This document shows, piece after piece, positions 6,309 through 13,904 of a DNA stretch of 47,988 bases. The position numbers were made by a program, and so were the translations under genes. Position 1 is the first letter of the stretch, and each line of letters starts with the position of its first letter. The notes beneath the pieces were generated by a model. The model did no database searches, was not told where the DNA came from, and was given only the letters and a program-made list of their open reading frames with translations. Origin of the DNA: Deltaproteobacteria bacterium (GTDB lineage: Bacteria > Desulfobacterota > Desulfobaccia > Desulfobaccales > 0-14-0-80-60-11); NCBI GenBank assembly GCA_021817645.1, contig JAKAGH010000001.1, positions 1 to 47,988 on the forward strand. Reading direction: 5' to 3'.

Positions 6309-8410
6309 CCACCATGCCTCTGACCCAGAAAGCCTCTGCGCTGCAGGGATTCGGAGTCAACAAGGGCGAGATAGTTGTGGCCGCGGGGGTCATCATCACC
6401 CTCCTGGTGATGATCTTTCCCGTACCGGCCTTGGCTCTGGACCTGCTCTTGAGCTTCAACATCACTTTTTCCCTGATGGTGCTGCTGCTATCCTTGTACA
6501 CCGTCCGGCCCATTGAATTCTTTATCTTCCCTTCCCTGCTGTTGGTGACCACTTTATTCCGCCTCTCCCTGAACGTGGCTTCCACCCGGCTCATCCTCCT
6601 CCACGGTAATGAAGGAATGGAGGCCGCAGGCCGGGTCATCCGCTCCTTCGGGAGCTTTGTGGTGGGGGGCAATTATGTAGTGGGCGGCATCATGTTTTTA
6701 ATCCTGGTGGTCATCAACTTCATCGTTATTATCAAGGGGTCCACCCGGATCGCCGAAGTTGCGGCCCGCTTCACCTTGGATGCCATGCCCGGCAAGCAGA
6801 TGAGCATCGACGCCGACCTCAATGCCGGCTATATCGATGACAATGAGGCCCGGAAACGGCGGGCCGCCCTGTCCCGGGAAGGCGAGTTTTACGGGGCCAT
6901 GGACGGCGCGTCCAAGTTCGTCCGGGGGGAAGCCATGGCCGGCATCCTGATCATGGCCATCAACATCATAGGCGGCCTGATTATCGGCGTGGCCCAACAC
7001 AACATGAGCTTCGGGGACGCAGCCCAAACCTTCAGCCTCCTGACCATCGGTGAAGGTCTGGTGGGGCAGATCCCGGCCTTGCTGGTGTCCGCGTCCGCAG
7101 GTTTGATCGTCAGCAAGGCCGCATCCGAAGCCAGCCTGGGGGATGAATACGCCAAGCAATTCACCCTGAAACCCCAGGCCATGAGCGTGGCCGCGGGGAT
7201 CATCTTCCTCGTCGGCCTGGTTCCGGGCCTGCCCCATGTGCCCTTCCTCGTCCTCGCCCTGTTAGCCGGAGGCGTGGCCTACGCGGCTCGCAACTCCCAG
7301 CAAAAGGCCGAGGCCGCGGCCATCGAAGCCAAGAAAGCTCCAGTTAAGGCCAAGGGGCCGGAGCCCATGGAAAACCTTCTGACCCTGGACCTCCTGGAGT
7401 TAGAGGCGGGCTACGGCTTGATCCCCCTGGTGGATGAATCCCAGGACGGCGAATTGCTGGAACGCATCCGGGCCTTAAGAAGGCAATTCGCCACGGAGAT
7501 GGGAGTGATTGTGCCTCCCATCCATATCCGGGATAACCTGCAGCTCAAGCCGGGGGGCTATGTGATCCTCATTAAGGGGGTGGAAGTGGCCCGGGGCGAA
7601 ATGATGGTCGGCTATTATCTGGCCCTGCACCCCGGAGACACCCTGCGCCAGATCGAAGGCATTCCCACCCGGGAACCTACTTTCAATCTGCCGGCGCTGT
7701 GGATCAACGCCAGCAAGAAAGAAGAAGCCCAACACCTGGGCTATACCGTGGTCAATCAGGCCAGCGTCATCGCCACCCACCTCTCAGAGGTGATCCGCAC
7801 CCACTGCCATGAACTCCTGGGACGGCAGGACGTGCAAAAACTCCTGGACCGCGTGAACCAGTCCAACCCCAAGGTCGTGGAAGAACTGACCCCCACGCTG
7901 CTGTCCGTGGGCGGCATCCAAAAGGTGCTCCAAAACCTGGTCCAGGAACGGATCTCCATCCGGGATATGCTCACCATCCTGGAGACCCTGGCGGATTACG
8001 CCCCGTACACCAAGGACCCGGACATCCTCACGGAATATGTGCGGCAACGCCTGGGCCGGGCCCTGACCAAACCCCTGGAGGGTCCGGACAACAAAGTCAT
8101 GGTCTATTCCCTGGACCCCTTCATCGAGGACCTGATCAAGGACAGCCTGCAAAAGACGGATTACGGCGTCTTTCTGGCCATGGCCCCGGATACGGCCCAG
8201 GAAATCATCAAAGCCTTGCAGGAGGCCGCGGAAAAGGCCACGGCCCTAAACCAGCAACCCATTATCGTGTGTTCTCCCGGAGTACGGCGGCATCTCCGGC
8301 GCCTGGTGGAAAGACAACTGCCCACTTTACGGGTCTTGTCCCACCATGAGCTGGTCACCGATGCCACTATCCAATCCATGGGAGTAGTGAGTTTAAGCCA
8401 TGAAGCTTAA
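6305..8410 (+). CDS. flhA: Flagellar export gate protein FlhA
   Basis: A 701-residue protein forming the export gate's nonameric ring. The first ~330 residues hold about eight transmembrane helices, with the family signature TTLFRLSLNVASTRLIL near 80-96 and the cytoplasmic loop ADLNAGYIDDNEARKRR near 172-190. The rest is the cytoplasmic domain that docks chaperone-substrate complexes (PPIHIRDNLQLKPGGYVI near 400). Full length and intact. It overlaps flhB by 4 bases and flhF by 11. Confidence 0.97.
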   Translation: MTTMPLTQKASALQGFGVNKGEIVVAAGVIITLLVMIFPVPALALDLLLSFNITFSLMVLLLSLYTVRPIEFFIFPSLLLVTTLFRLSLNVASTRLILLHGNEGMEAAGRVIRSFGSFVVGGNYVVGGIMFLILVVINFIVIIKGSTRIAEVAARFTLDAMPGKQMSIDADLNAGYIDDNEARKRRAALSREGEFYGAMDGASKFVRGEAMAGILIMAINIIGGLIIGVAQHNMSFGDAAQTFSLLTIGEGLVGQIPALLVSASAGLIVSKAASEASLGDEYAKQFTLKPQAMSVAAGIIFLVGLVPGLPHVPFLVLALLAGGVAYAARNSQQKAEAAAIEAKKAPVKAKGPEPMENLLTLDLLELEAGYGLIPLVDESQDGELLERIRALRRQFATEMGVIVPPIHIRDNLQLKPGGYVILIKGVEVARGEMMVGYYLALHPGDTLRQIEGIPTREPTFNLPALWINASKKEEAQHLGYTVVNQASVIATHLSEVIRTHCHELLGRQDVQKLLDRVNQSNPKVVEELTPTLLSVGGIQKVLQNLVQERISIRDMLTILETLADYAPYTKDPDILTEYVRQRLGRALTKPLEGPDNKVMVYSLDPFIEDLIKDSLQKTDYGVFLAMAPDTAQEIIKALQEAAEKATALNQQPIIVCSPGVRRHLRRLVERQLPTLRVLSHHELVTDATIQSMGVVSLSHEA

Positions 8411-9518
8411 GACATTTTTAGCTCGGGACTTGAAGGATGCCCTGTCTCAAGTGAAAAAGGAGCTGGGGCCGGAAGCGGTGATCCTCTCCACCCAATCCCG
8501 GTGGTTCAAAGAGAACCAGGCCGGCTGGGGCCGGCGGCCGGGGGTGGAAGTGACCGCAGCCGTGGATATGACCGCGTTCCCCAGCAATGGGGACGGCAAC
8601 GGCGATGGCCGGACGGAATGGCTCCCGTCACCCTCGACTCCGGTCAGCCAAATCCAGGAGGATTTGGAAGAAGTCAAGGACCTGCTGCACCAGTGGGTGC
8701 GGCAGAGCGGTCCGCCCTCCTGGCTGATGCAGCACAAAGAACTGACCATGTTTTACCGCTTCCTCACCAGGTCCGGGCTGGATGAGCGCTTCCTGCAGCG
8801 TTGGCTGGATAACGTGCAGGGCATGCTGGAACAACCCGGAGAACAGCCGCTCACCCTCAAAGAGGTGGCCAGCCGTTACTTGATGCAGGCCTTTGAAGTG
8901 GTTGACCCCTGGAAGGCCAAAGATGGCCAGCCCCGCTATTGGGCCTTCATCGGCCCCACCGGTGTGGGCAAGACCACCACCATCGCCAAACTGGCGGCAA
9001 AATTTGGTATCATTGAAAAACATAAAGTTGGATTGATTTCCATGGACAACCAGAGATTGGGCGCCCACAACCAGTTGGCTGCATACGCCCGGCTCGCGGG
9101 GCAGCCCCTGATGGTAGTGCACCAGCGCCAGGAATTGCTGGAGGCCATGGAAAAGCTGGCGGATCTGGATCTGGTCTTGATCGACACTGCCGGCCGCAGC
9201 CCTTATGCCCCGGCGTTGCAGAAAGAATTGCAGGAATCCCTGGGGGAATTGCCGGAATTGGAAAATCATCTGGTGTTGAGCGCCACCACCAAAGAAAGCA
9301 ATCTGATTAATGCCATCAAGCGTTTCAGTGTTCTGCCCATTTCTTCCTATATCATTACTAAACTTGACGAAACCAACGACTTTTCCGCGATCTTTAACCA
9401 ATTGTGCCGTCACCGGGTGCCCGTTTCTTATCTGACTGCGGGCCAACAGGTGCCTGAAGACATCGAACTTTCTTCCCGGCGGCGGGTGACCGAGTTGTTG
9501 CTGCGGCGCCGGAGCTAA
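8400..9518 (+). CDS. flhF: Flagellar SRP-like GTPase FlhF
   Basis: A 372-residue SRP-family GTPase that sets the position and number of flagella. The basic N-terminus MKLKTFLARDLKDALSQVKK leads into a helical N domain. The G domain (from about 178) shows GPTGVGKTTTIAKLAAKFG (G1), LIDTAGRSP (G3) and ITKLDETN (G4). It is shorter in the linker region than long FlhF proteins but complete in its GTPase motifs. It overlaps the flhA stop by 11 bases and precedes flhG, the usual pairing in polarly flagellated bacteria. Confidence 0.95.
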   Translation: MKLKTFLARDLKDALSQVKKELGPEAVILSTQSRWFKENQAGWGRRPGVEVTAAVDMTAFPSNGDGNGDGRTEWLPSPSTPVSQIQEDLEEVKDLLHQWVRQSGPPSWLMQHKELTMFYRFLTRSGLDERFLQRWLDNVQGMLEQPGEQPLTLKEVASRYLMQAFEVVDPWKAKDGQPRYWAFIGPTGVGKTTTIAKLAAKFGIIEKHKVGLISMDNQRLGAHNQLAAYARLAGQPLMVVHQRQELLEAMEKLADLDLVLIDTAGRSPYAPALQKELQESLGELPELENHLVLSATTKESNLINAIKRFSVLPISSYIITKLDETNDFSAIFNQLCRHRVPVSYLTAGQQVPEDIELSSRRRVTELLLRRRS

Positions 9519-9549
9519 GCGCGATTCCAGAGATCAATGGGAGTGGTTT

Positions 9550-10437
9550 ATGAAACCAACCATACTTATTAATGACCCGGACGAACTGGACGAAATGACC
9601 CCAGAGTTGTCCGCGCCATCCCCGCCGCCTTTGCGGATTATTGCCGTAACCTCCGGGAAGGGTGGAGTGGGCAAATCCAACGTGGTGGCCAACCTGGGTG
9701 TGGCCCTGGCCCAAAAAGGGCTCAAGGTCCTCCTTATCGATGCAGACCTGGGTCTGGGCAACCTGGATATCCTCCTGGGACTGGCTCCCCAGTACACCAT
9801 TCATGACGTACTGCAGCTCCGCAAAACCCTGCCGGAGGTCCTGGTGGAGGGGCCGGGGGGCATGAAGATTCTGCCGGCCTCCTCCGGCATCCCGGATCTG
9901 GCGGAACTGGACGAATACCAGAAGATGTTTCTCCTGAACGAATTGGATAATTATTCGGAGAGCATTGATGTGGTGCTGATCGATACCGGGGCCGGCATCT
10001 CCCGCAATGTGCTGTTCTTCAACATTGCGGCCTCCGAGCGGCTGGTGGTGGCCAATAATGAGCCCACCTCCATCACCGACGCCTACGCCTTGATCAAGGT
10101 TCTGGCCACGCAGCACAACGAGCGGCGTTTTAAGCTGCTGGTGAACGGGCTCTCCCAACCCCGGGAAGCGGAGGCGGTGTACCGCACTCTGCTGAAAGTG
10201 TCGGAACGTTTCCTGGGCCGTGACATTTCCCTGGAATATCTGGGCCATATCCCCTATGACGATGCGGTTTCCAAAGCCGTCTTGAAGCAACAACCGGTTT
10301 TGACTCTGTATCCCAAATCCCGGGTCGCCAAGTCCTTTCTCCAGATGGCCCGGAGGCTGTGGGAAATGCCCGCGCCTGATGAAATGGACGGCAATATCAA
10401 GTTCTTTTGGCGGCGCTTGCTGCAATACCAGATTTAG
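9550..10437 (+). CDS. flhG: MinD-like ATPase FlhG (FleN/YlxH)
   Basis: A 295-residue ParA/MinD-type ATPase that limits flagellar number by acting on FlhF and on the flagellar master regulator. The deviant Walker A is SGKGGVGKSNV (about 36-46). LLIDADLGLGNLDILLG (about 62-78) and VLIDTGAGIS (about 141-150) follow. The C-terminus is rich in Arg/Lys (LQMARRLWEM) with a possible amphipathic membrane-targeting helix. The N-terminal tail of about 30 residues lacks the DQAxxLR motif that activates FlhF in several species. GGGAG lies 6 bases before the ATG. Confidence 0.92.
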   Translation: MKPTILINDPDELDEMTPELSAPSPPPLRIIAVTSGKGGVGKSNVVANLGVALAQKGLKVLLIDADLGLGNLDILLGLAPQYTIHDVLQLRKTLPEVLVEGPGGMKILPASSGIPDLAELDEYQKMFLLNELDNYSESIDVVLIDTGAGISRNVLFFNIAASERLVVANNEPTSITDAYALIKVLATQHNERRFKLLVNGLSQPREAEAVYRTLLKVSERFLGRDISLEYLGHIPYDDAVSKAVLKQQPVLTLYPKSRVAKSFLQMARRLWEMPAPDEMDGNIKFFWRRLLQYQI

Positions 10438-10461
10438 CAGGTTCCAGTGGAAGAGACAGAA

Positions 10462-11253
10462 ATGAAAAAACAAGCATTGGCCCATGACATGTCTGCGGAG
10501 TATTGGCCCGCGGAGGTGGATAATTCCTGGCAAGAGCAGATGGTGCTGCAATATGCGCCTCTGATCAAGTACATCGCCTCTCGCCTGGCGTTGCGCCTGC
10601 CGTCCCATATCTCCCTGGACGATCTGATCAGCTCCGGGATCATCGGCTTGATTGACGCCATCCACAAGTTCGATCCCAGCAAAAACATCAGTTTCAAGAC
10701 CTACGCGGAATTCCGCATCAAAGGCGCCATCCTGGACGAACTGCGCAGCCTGGACTGGATCCCCCGATCGGTGCGCAAAAAGACTCATCTTCTGGAAAAC
10801 GCCTACGCGGAATTACAAAAAACCCTGGGCCGGCCCGCCGAGCCGGAGGAAATAGCCCAGGCCCTGGGCATAGGCATAGAAGAGTTCTACCAGCTGCTGG
10901 ACGAGACCAAGGCGGTTTCTCTGGTGGAACTGGAGGGGGTGTGGAAGGCGATCAGCGGCAGCGCCGAACTCGCGGATAGTGATATGCCCGAAATCCTCCA
11001 GGATGAAAATATCCGGGATCCGTTCATGGCCGTACACTTCTCCCAGCTCCAGGAGGTCATGGTCCGGGGGATCGAGGCTTTGCCTGATAAAGAAAAGTTA
11101 TTGATTTCCCTGTATTACTACGAAGAACTGACCATGAAAGAAATCGGCCAGATCATGGGCTATACCGAATCCCGCATTTCCCAGTTGCATACCCAGGCGA
11201 TGTTGCGCCTCCGGGCCAAGTTGCGGGACCATTTCCAATTTGGAGATAAATAA
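10462..11253 (+). CDS. fliA: RNA polymerase sigma factor FliA (sigma-28)
   Basis: A sigma-28 of about 263 residues for late flagellar and chemotaxis genes. Region 2 is YAPLIKYIASRLALRLPSH..LDDLISSGIIGLIDAI with FKTYAEFRIKGAILDELRS (about 25-95). Region 3 follows WIPRSVRKKTH, and region 4 (about 205-260) has TMKEIGQIMGYTESRISQLH. The start was put at the ATG at 10462 (GGAAGAG upstream); an in-frame GTG at 10447 would add five residues. It sits directly after flhG, as in many proteobacteria. Confidence 0.95.
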   Translation: MKKQALAHDMSAEYWPAEVDNSWQEQMVLQYAPLIKYIASRLALRLPSHISLDDLISSGIIGLIDAIHKFDPSKNISFKTYAEFRIKGAILDELRSLDWIPRSVRKKTHLLENAYAELQKTLGRPAEPEEIAQALGIGIEEFYQLLDETKAVSLVELEGVWKAISGSAELADSDMPEILQDENIRDPFMAVHFSQLQEVMVRGIEALPDKEKLLISLYYYEELTMKEIGQIMGYTESRISQLHTQAMLRLRAKLRDHFQFGDK

Positions 11254-11254
11254 A

Positions 11255-11761
11255 ATGTGCCGGCGCTTGCTGCTGCGCGTGTTCCCCTTCTGTCTGGTGC
11301 TGGCCTTCTCTTGGGGTGCCGGAGTCCAGCAGAGTTGGGGCCAGATAAAGCAAATAGCCCCCCCGCAGCCCGGTCCCATCGTGGAGGCCAAGATCGGCGA
11401 GAAACCAGGGACTGAGAATTCCCTGCCGGTCGTGCAGGGCAAGATTGTGGAGAAAACCGGGGCTGGGAATTCCTTGCCTTTGGACCCCTTTTATTTGATT
11501 GAGGAAGAAGGCCCCCGGGTGCGGGTGCTGCGGGTGGCCCTGGCCCTGGAATTTGCGCAACCGGAAGTGAAGGGGGTCGTTGACCCCCAGGCGCCGCGTC
11601 TCAGAGAAATCGTCTACGACTTTTTGGTAAGTAAAGAGCATGACCCCGGCCTGGCAGGAAACGGCGAGCAGAAAATCCTGGCCGGATTAGTAAACCGCTA
11701 CCTGGGGCAGGAGGCGGTTACCGCCGTTAAGGTGGATCAAAGCTACCTCTTGCTCCCCTAG
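11255..11761 (+). CDS. Secreted FliL-like flagellar protein
   Basis: A protein of about 168 residues following fliA. It has a signal-peptide-like N-terminus (MCRRLLLRVFPFCLVLAFSWG), then a linker with an imperfect duplicated motif (KIGEKPGTENSLP / KIVEKTGAGNSLP). The C-terminal half reads like the periplasmic domain of FliL: VLRVALALEFAQPEV, PRLREIVYDFLVSK, then a C-terminal V-DQSYLLLP strand. It is therefore likely a second FliL-type protein of the motor periphery, without FliL's usual cytoplasmic tail. The ATG at 11255 is preferred over a TTG at 11240. Family assignment rests on pattern only. Confidence 0.6.
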   Translation: MCRRLLLRVFPFCLVLAFSWGAGVQQSWGQIKQIAPPQPGPIVEAKIGEKPGTENSLPVVQGKIVEKTGAGNSLPLDPFYLIEEEGPRVRVLRVALALEFAQPEVKGVVDPQAPRLREIVYDFLVSKEHDPGLAGNGEQKILAGLVNRYLGQEAVTAVKVDQSYLLLP

Positions 11762-11775
11762 AGGGAGGAAAGACC

Positions 11776-11994
11776 ATGGATGGCATTGATTCGTCCGGGA
11801 GGGTTCCTATTATCCCCCCTGACCAGAACCTGATCAGCGACCATGTCCGGGAAAAAGGGGGCCAGTCCCGGCCCCAATATTTTGCCCAGAAACGAAAGCC
11901 AGCGGAGCCCCAACCAGAAGAACTAGTAGAAGAAGAGACCCCGGCTCCGGAAGAACCCGGGAAGCCGAAACACCACATCGACATCAAAGTTTGA
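11776..11994 (+). CDS. Small acidic/proline-rich protein of the flagellar operon
   Basis: A 72-residue protein that I do not recognise. It has no hydrophobic segment. The C-terminal half is rich in Glu and Pro (EPQPEELVEEETPAPEEPGKPK) and it ends HHIDIKV. A strong GGGAGGAA site precedes the ATG by 6 bases, and it lies 14 bases after the FliL-like gene and 15 before the next, so it is almost certainly translated as part of the operon. Its position suggests a structural or chaperone-like flagellar role, but this is inference only. Confidence 0.65.
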   Translation: MDGIDSSGRVPIIPPDQNLISDHVREKGGQSRPQYFAQKRKPAEPQPEELVEEETPAPEEPGKPKHHIDIKV

Positions 11995-12009
11995 CTGCGG
12001 AGAAAAGTC

Positions 12010-12459
12010 GTGTCTGCCAAAAACATGGAATATTGGATTTTCATCCAGATGATCCTGGAACTGGGCCTGATTGTAGTGGTGGCGATATCCTTGCTGCGGA
12101 TCAGGTCCTGGTACAAGAATATCATGGCGATGCAGGCAGGGCTGCCTTCCCGGGAAGACGCGGCCAAGATGGCGGAACTGGCCGCAGTTATGGAGGAACG
12201 GCGTCAGCATCTGGAAGAACTCCTAGGGCAACTGGAACAGAAAGCCACGGCTCTCCAGAAAAATCTCTCCCGGGGAGGGTCCAGGACCCAGTCCCCCGGC
12301 GACTCCCCGGCCCCCTGGGAAAGCGGCGTGTCCCTGCGCGTCCAGGTGGAGAATCTGTACCGCCAGGGCTGCTCCACCGAAGAGATCGCCCGGCGTCTGC
12401 AGATGAACCTGGCGGAAGTGAAAATGGCCCTGGACCTCTCCCGGGCCCGCCCGCGGTGA
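12010..12459 (+). CDS. Membrane-anchored coiled-coil protein of flagellar loci (DUF2802-like)
   Basis: A 149-residue protein with an N-terminal transmembrane helix (about 9-29, FIQMILELGLIVVVAISLLR) and a predicted coiled coil (about 55-85, AELAAVMEERRQHLEELLGQLEQ). A C-terminal helix-turn-helix-like segment reads VENLYRQGCSTEEIARRLQMNLAEVKMAL (about 112-140). This layout resembles the DUF2802/DUF6115 proteins often found at the end of flagellar operons, whose function is unknown. The GTG start at 12010 is preceded by GGAGA. It is the last plus-strand gene before the divergent hemerythrin block. Confidence 0.65.
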   Translation: MSAKNMEYWIFIQMILELGLIVVVAISLLRIRSWYKNIMAMQAGLPSREDAAKMAELAAVMEERRQHLEELLGQLEQKATALQKNLSRGGSRTQSPGDSPAPWESGVSLRVQVENLYRQGCSTEEIARRLQMNLAEVKMALDLSRARPR

Positions 12460-12654
12460 GACATTTTTGAGAATCGGCGTGGTGCCGCAAAAAAGCAAAG
12501 AACAAATTCTTCTCTGTCACGGTGCGGTCTTTTCAGGGAATTGTATTAAACTGTCATTCGGAACGGCGCACAGCTTCGTTAAAAAGCTCGGATCAGGAGG
12601 GGAAAATATTGGGGAACTGATACCTTGATCTGGCGAGGGGGTAAACCAAAATAC

Positions 12655-13302
12655 CTAAACCATAGCTATATCATTAACATACCTACCGAATTCCTGGTCC
12701 ATCATCTTAATGTGCCCTGCAATCCATGATGAGATAATATCGCTGATATTATTAGGCGATAGCTGATTGTCAGTATAATAATCGTCTTCAAGCCCCATCA
12801 GTTTCTTCAGAAATTCATCGTGTTTTTCCCTATGCTCGAAATATTTTGGATAACCATACTTAATCATATACTCTTCTTCGGTCATAAAATGCTTAAAAAC
12901 ATATCTTCTCATATTCAAGATATAGAGATATATTTTCATCTTTACGTCTTTATCCACTATTATGATTGAAGGAGATGCATAAGTATCTCTGAACTTTTCA
13001 AACATTTTCAGAAATATTTCATGTTGTTTATCAATTTCGTTGATGCCAATGACGTAGGCATCATCCCCCAGGCCGCCTGCTGGCCTGCTGGCCGGCAGAG
13101 CCGGAAACTCACCCATTAAATGCTGATACGCGGTGTTAATTTCTTGCATCCGTCTCTCCCCCTGCATTTGCCTCCAGGGATCATCGGGAAAAAGGTCCGG
13201 ATGCCAGGCCTTGACCAGGCGCCGGTAAGCCAGCTTCACCTCTGGCAAGGAGGCGCCGGCTTTTATGCCTAGAGCAGCATAATACTGTAAAAGATGGTCC
13301 AT
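12655..13302 (-). CDS. J-domain/bacteriohemerythrin fusion protein
   Basis: A 215-residue two-domain protein. Residues 1-65 form a DnaJ J-domain: YYAALGIKAGASLPEVKLAYRRL, the invariant HPD in KAWHPDLFPDD, then INTAYQHLMG. After a short Pro/Gly linker, residues 80-212 form a bacteriohemerythrin with all di-iron ligands visible: IDKQHE, FKHFMTEEE, EHREKH and GHIKMMDQEF. It should bind O2 reversibly and, through HPD, could stimulate an Hsp70. The J-domain DNA is GC-rich while the hemerythrin DNA is AT-rich like the neighbouring hemerythrin gene, which suggests a recent fusion. ATG start at 13302. Confidence 0.88.
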   Translation of the reverse strand: MDHLLQYYAALGIKAGASLPEVKLAYRRLVKAWHPDLFPDDPWRQMQGERRMQEINTAYQHLMGEFPALPASRPAGGLGDDAYVIGINEIDKQHEIFLKMFEKFRDTYASPSIIIVDKDVKMKIYLYILNMRRYVFKHFMTEEEYMIKYGYPKYFEHREKHDEFLKKLMGLEDDYYTDNQLSPNNISDIISSWIAGHIKMMDQEFGRYVNDIAMV

Positions 13303-13377
13303 GCCTCTATTCCGGTCAGCAGAAACTTATACCAAGTTCACTTCTTTGAGCAGCAAATTGAGAGTACCGCCGTGTAT

Positions 13378-13420
13378 CGGCGTGCATCGGCGGCTAATAT
13401 TTAACCGCCGGTGCACGCCG
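13378..13420. repeat. 16-bp inverted repeat between the two hemerythrin genes
   Basis: CGGCGTGCATCGGCGG (13378-13393) pairs with CCGCCGGTGCACGCCG (13405-13420), with one T/G wobble, across an 11-base AT-rich loop. The left arm continues a short direct repeat (CGTGTATCGG/CGTGCATCGG). No U-tract follows on either strand, so it looks more like a dispersed GC-rich palindrome than a terminator. It is strikingly GC-rich within AT-rich surroundings. Confidence 0.7.
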
Positions 13421-13472
13421 TTGTTCTTTCGTTTAGTGACAGGTCAATATAAATTTGGCATTACATCGCTGA

Positions 13473-13904
13473 TTACGACTTCACCCCCACCATTGCTTTA
13501 TAATAATTGCCGAAAGCCTTATCCACCTTTTGGATATGTCCTTCCAACCAACTTAACATAAAATTTATTAACTTTTGCGGAGATATTTCTTGAGAATTAA
13601 TCACAGCTTCTTCTAATTCAAATACTTTCTTTATAAAAGCATCGTGTTGTTTTTTATGTTCAAAATATTGTTGATATTTACTACTAATCATATATTTCTC
13701 TTCCGTTAAGAAATGGTTAAATGCGTATTTTCTCAGGTTTAATACATCTAAATACATCTTCATTTTGACTTCATCATTTCCCAAAGAGTTAGACATATTT
13801 TCATAAGTTTCACTTACTCGATTGAGAAGATTTACAAATGATTCATGTTGAGCATCTATTTCATTTATGCCGATATTATAAAATTTATCCCAAATAAAAG
13901 GCAT
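13473..13904 (-). CDS. Bacteriohemerythrin
   Basis: A single-domain hemerythrin of about 143 residues. It has a complete ligand set: IDAQHESF, FNHFLTEEKY, FEHKKQH and LEGHIQKVDKAF. Such proteins bind O2 at a di-iron site and are used for O2 delivery, storage or sensing. It is clearly related to the hemerythrin part of the downstream fusion gene (shared INEID.QHE and VKMK.YL..LN.R.Y pattern), so the two probably arose by tandem duplication. The ATG at 13904 is preferred (AGGTG 6 bases upstream); a GTG at 13913 is possible. Base composition is much lower in GC than the flanks. Confidence 0.92.
   Translation of the reverse strand: MPFIWDKFYNIGINEIDAQHESFVNLLNRVSETYENMSNSLGNDEVKMKMYLDVLNLRKYAFNHFLTEEKYMISSKYQQYFEHKKQHDAFIKKVFELEEAVINSQEISPQKLINFMLSWLEGHIQKVDKAFGNYYKAMVGVKS

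Noticed and set aside
9394..10788. 464-codon open frame on the minus strand across flhF-flhG-fliA
   Set aside because: It lies opposite three genes with clear motifs and conserved order; its translation is rich in Gln, His and Gly without domains, as expected for antisense shadow frames in GC-rich DNA.
12460..12654. Possible terminator after the flagellar operon (CGGCGTGGTGCCG near 12475)
   Set aside because: Stem of only 4 bp and no T-run on either strand; nothing else in the gap could be supported.
13455..13469. TGGCATTACATCGC, a possible second sigma-54 promoter
   Set aside because: GG and GC are 9 rather than 10 bases apart, and it lies at the 3' end of a minus-strand gene with no plus-strand gene to serve.
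13301..13561. 86-codon plus-strand frame spanning the gap between the hemerythrin genes
   Set aside because: It runs through the palindrome and into the end of the hemerythrin gene on the other strand; no ribosome site or domain.
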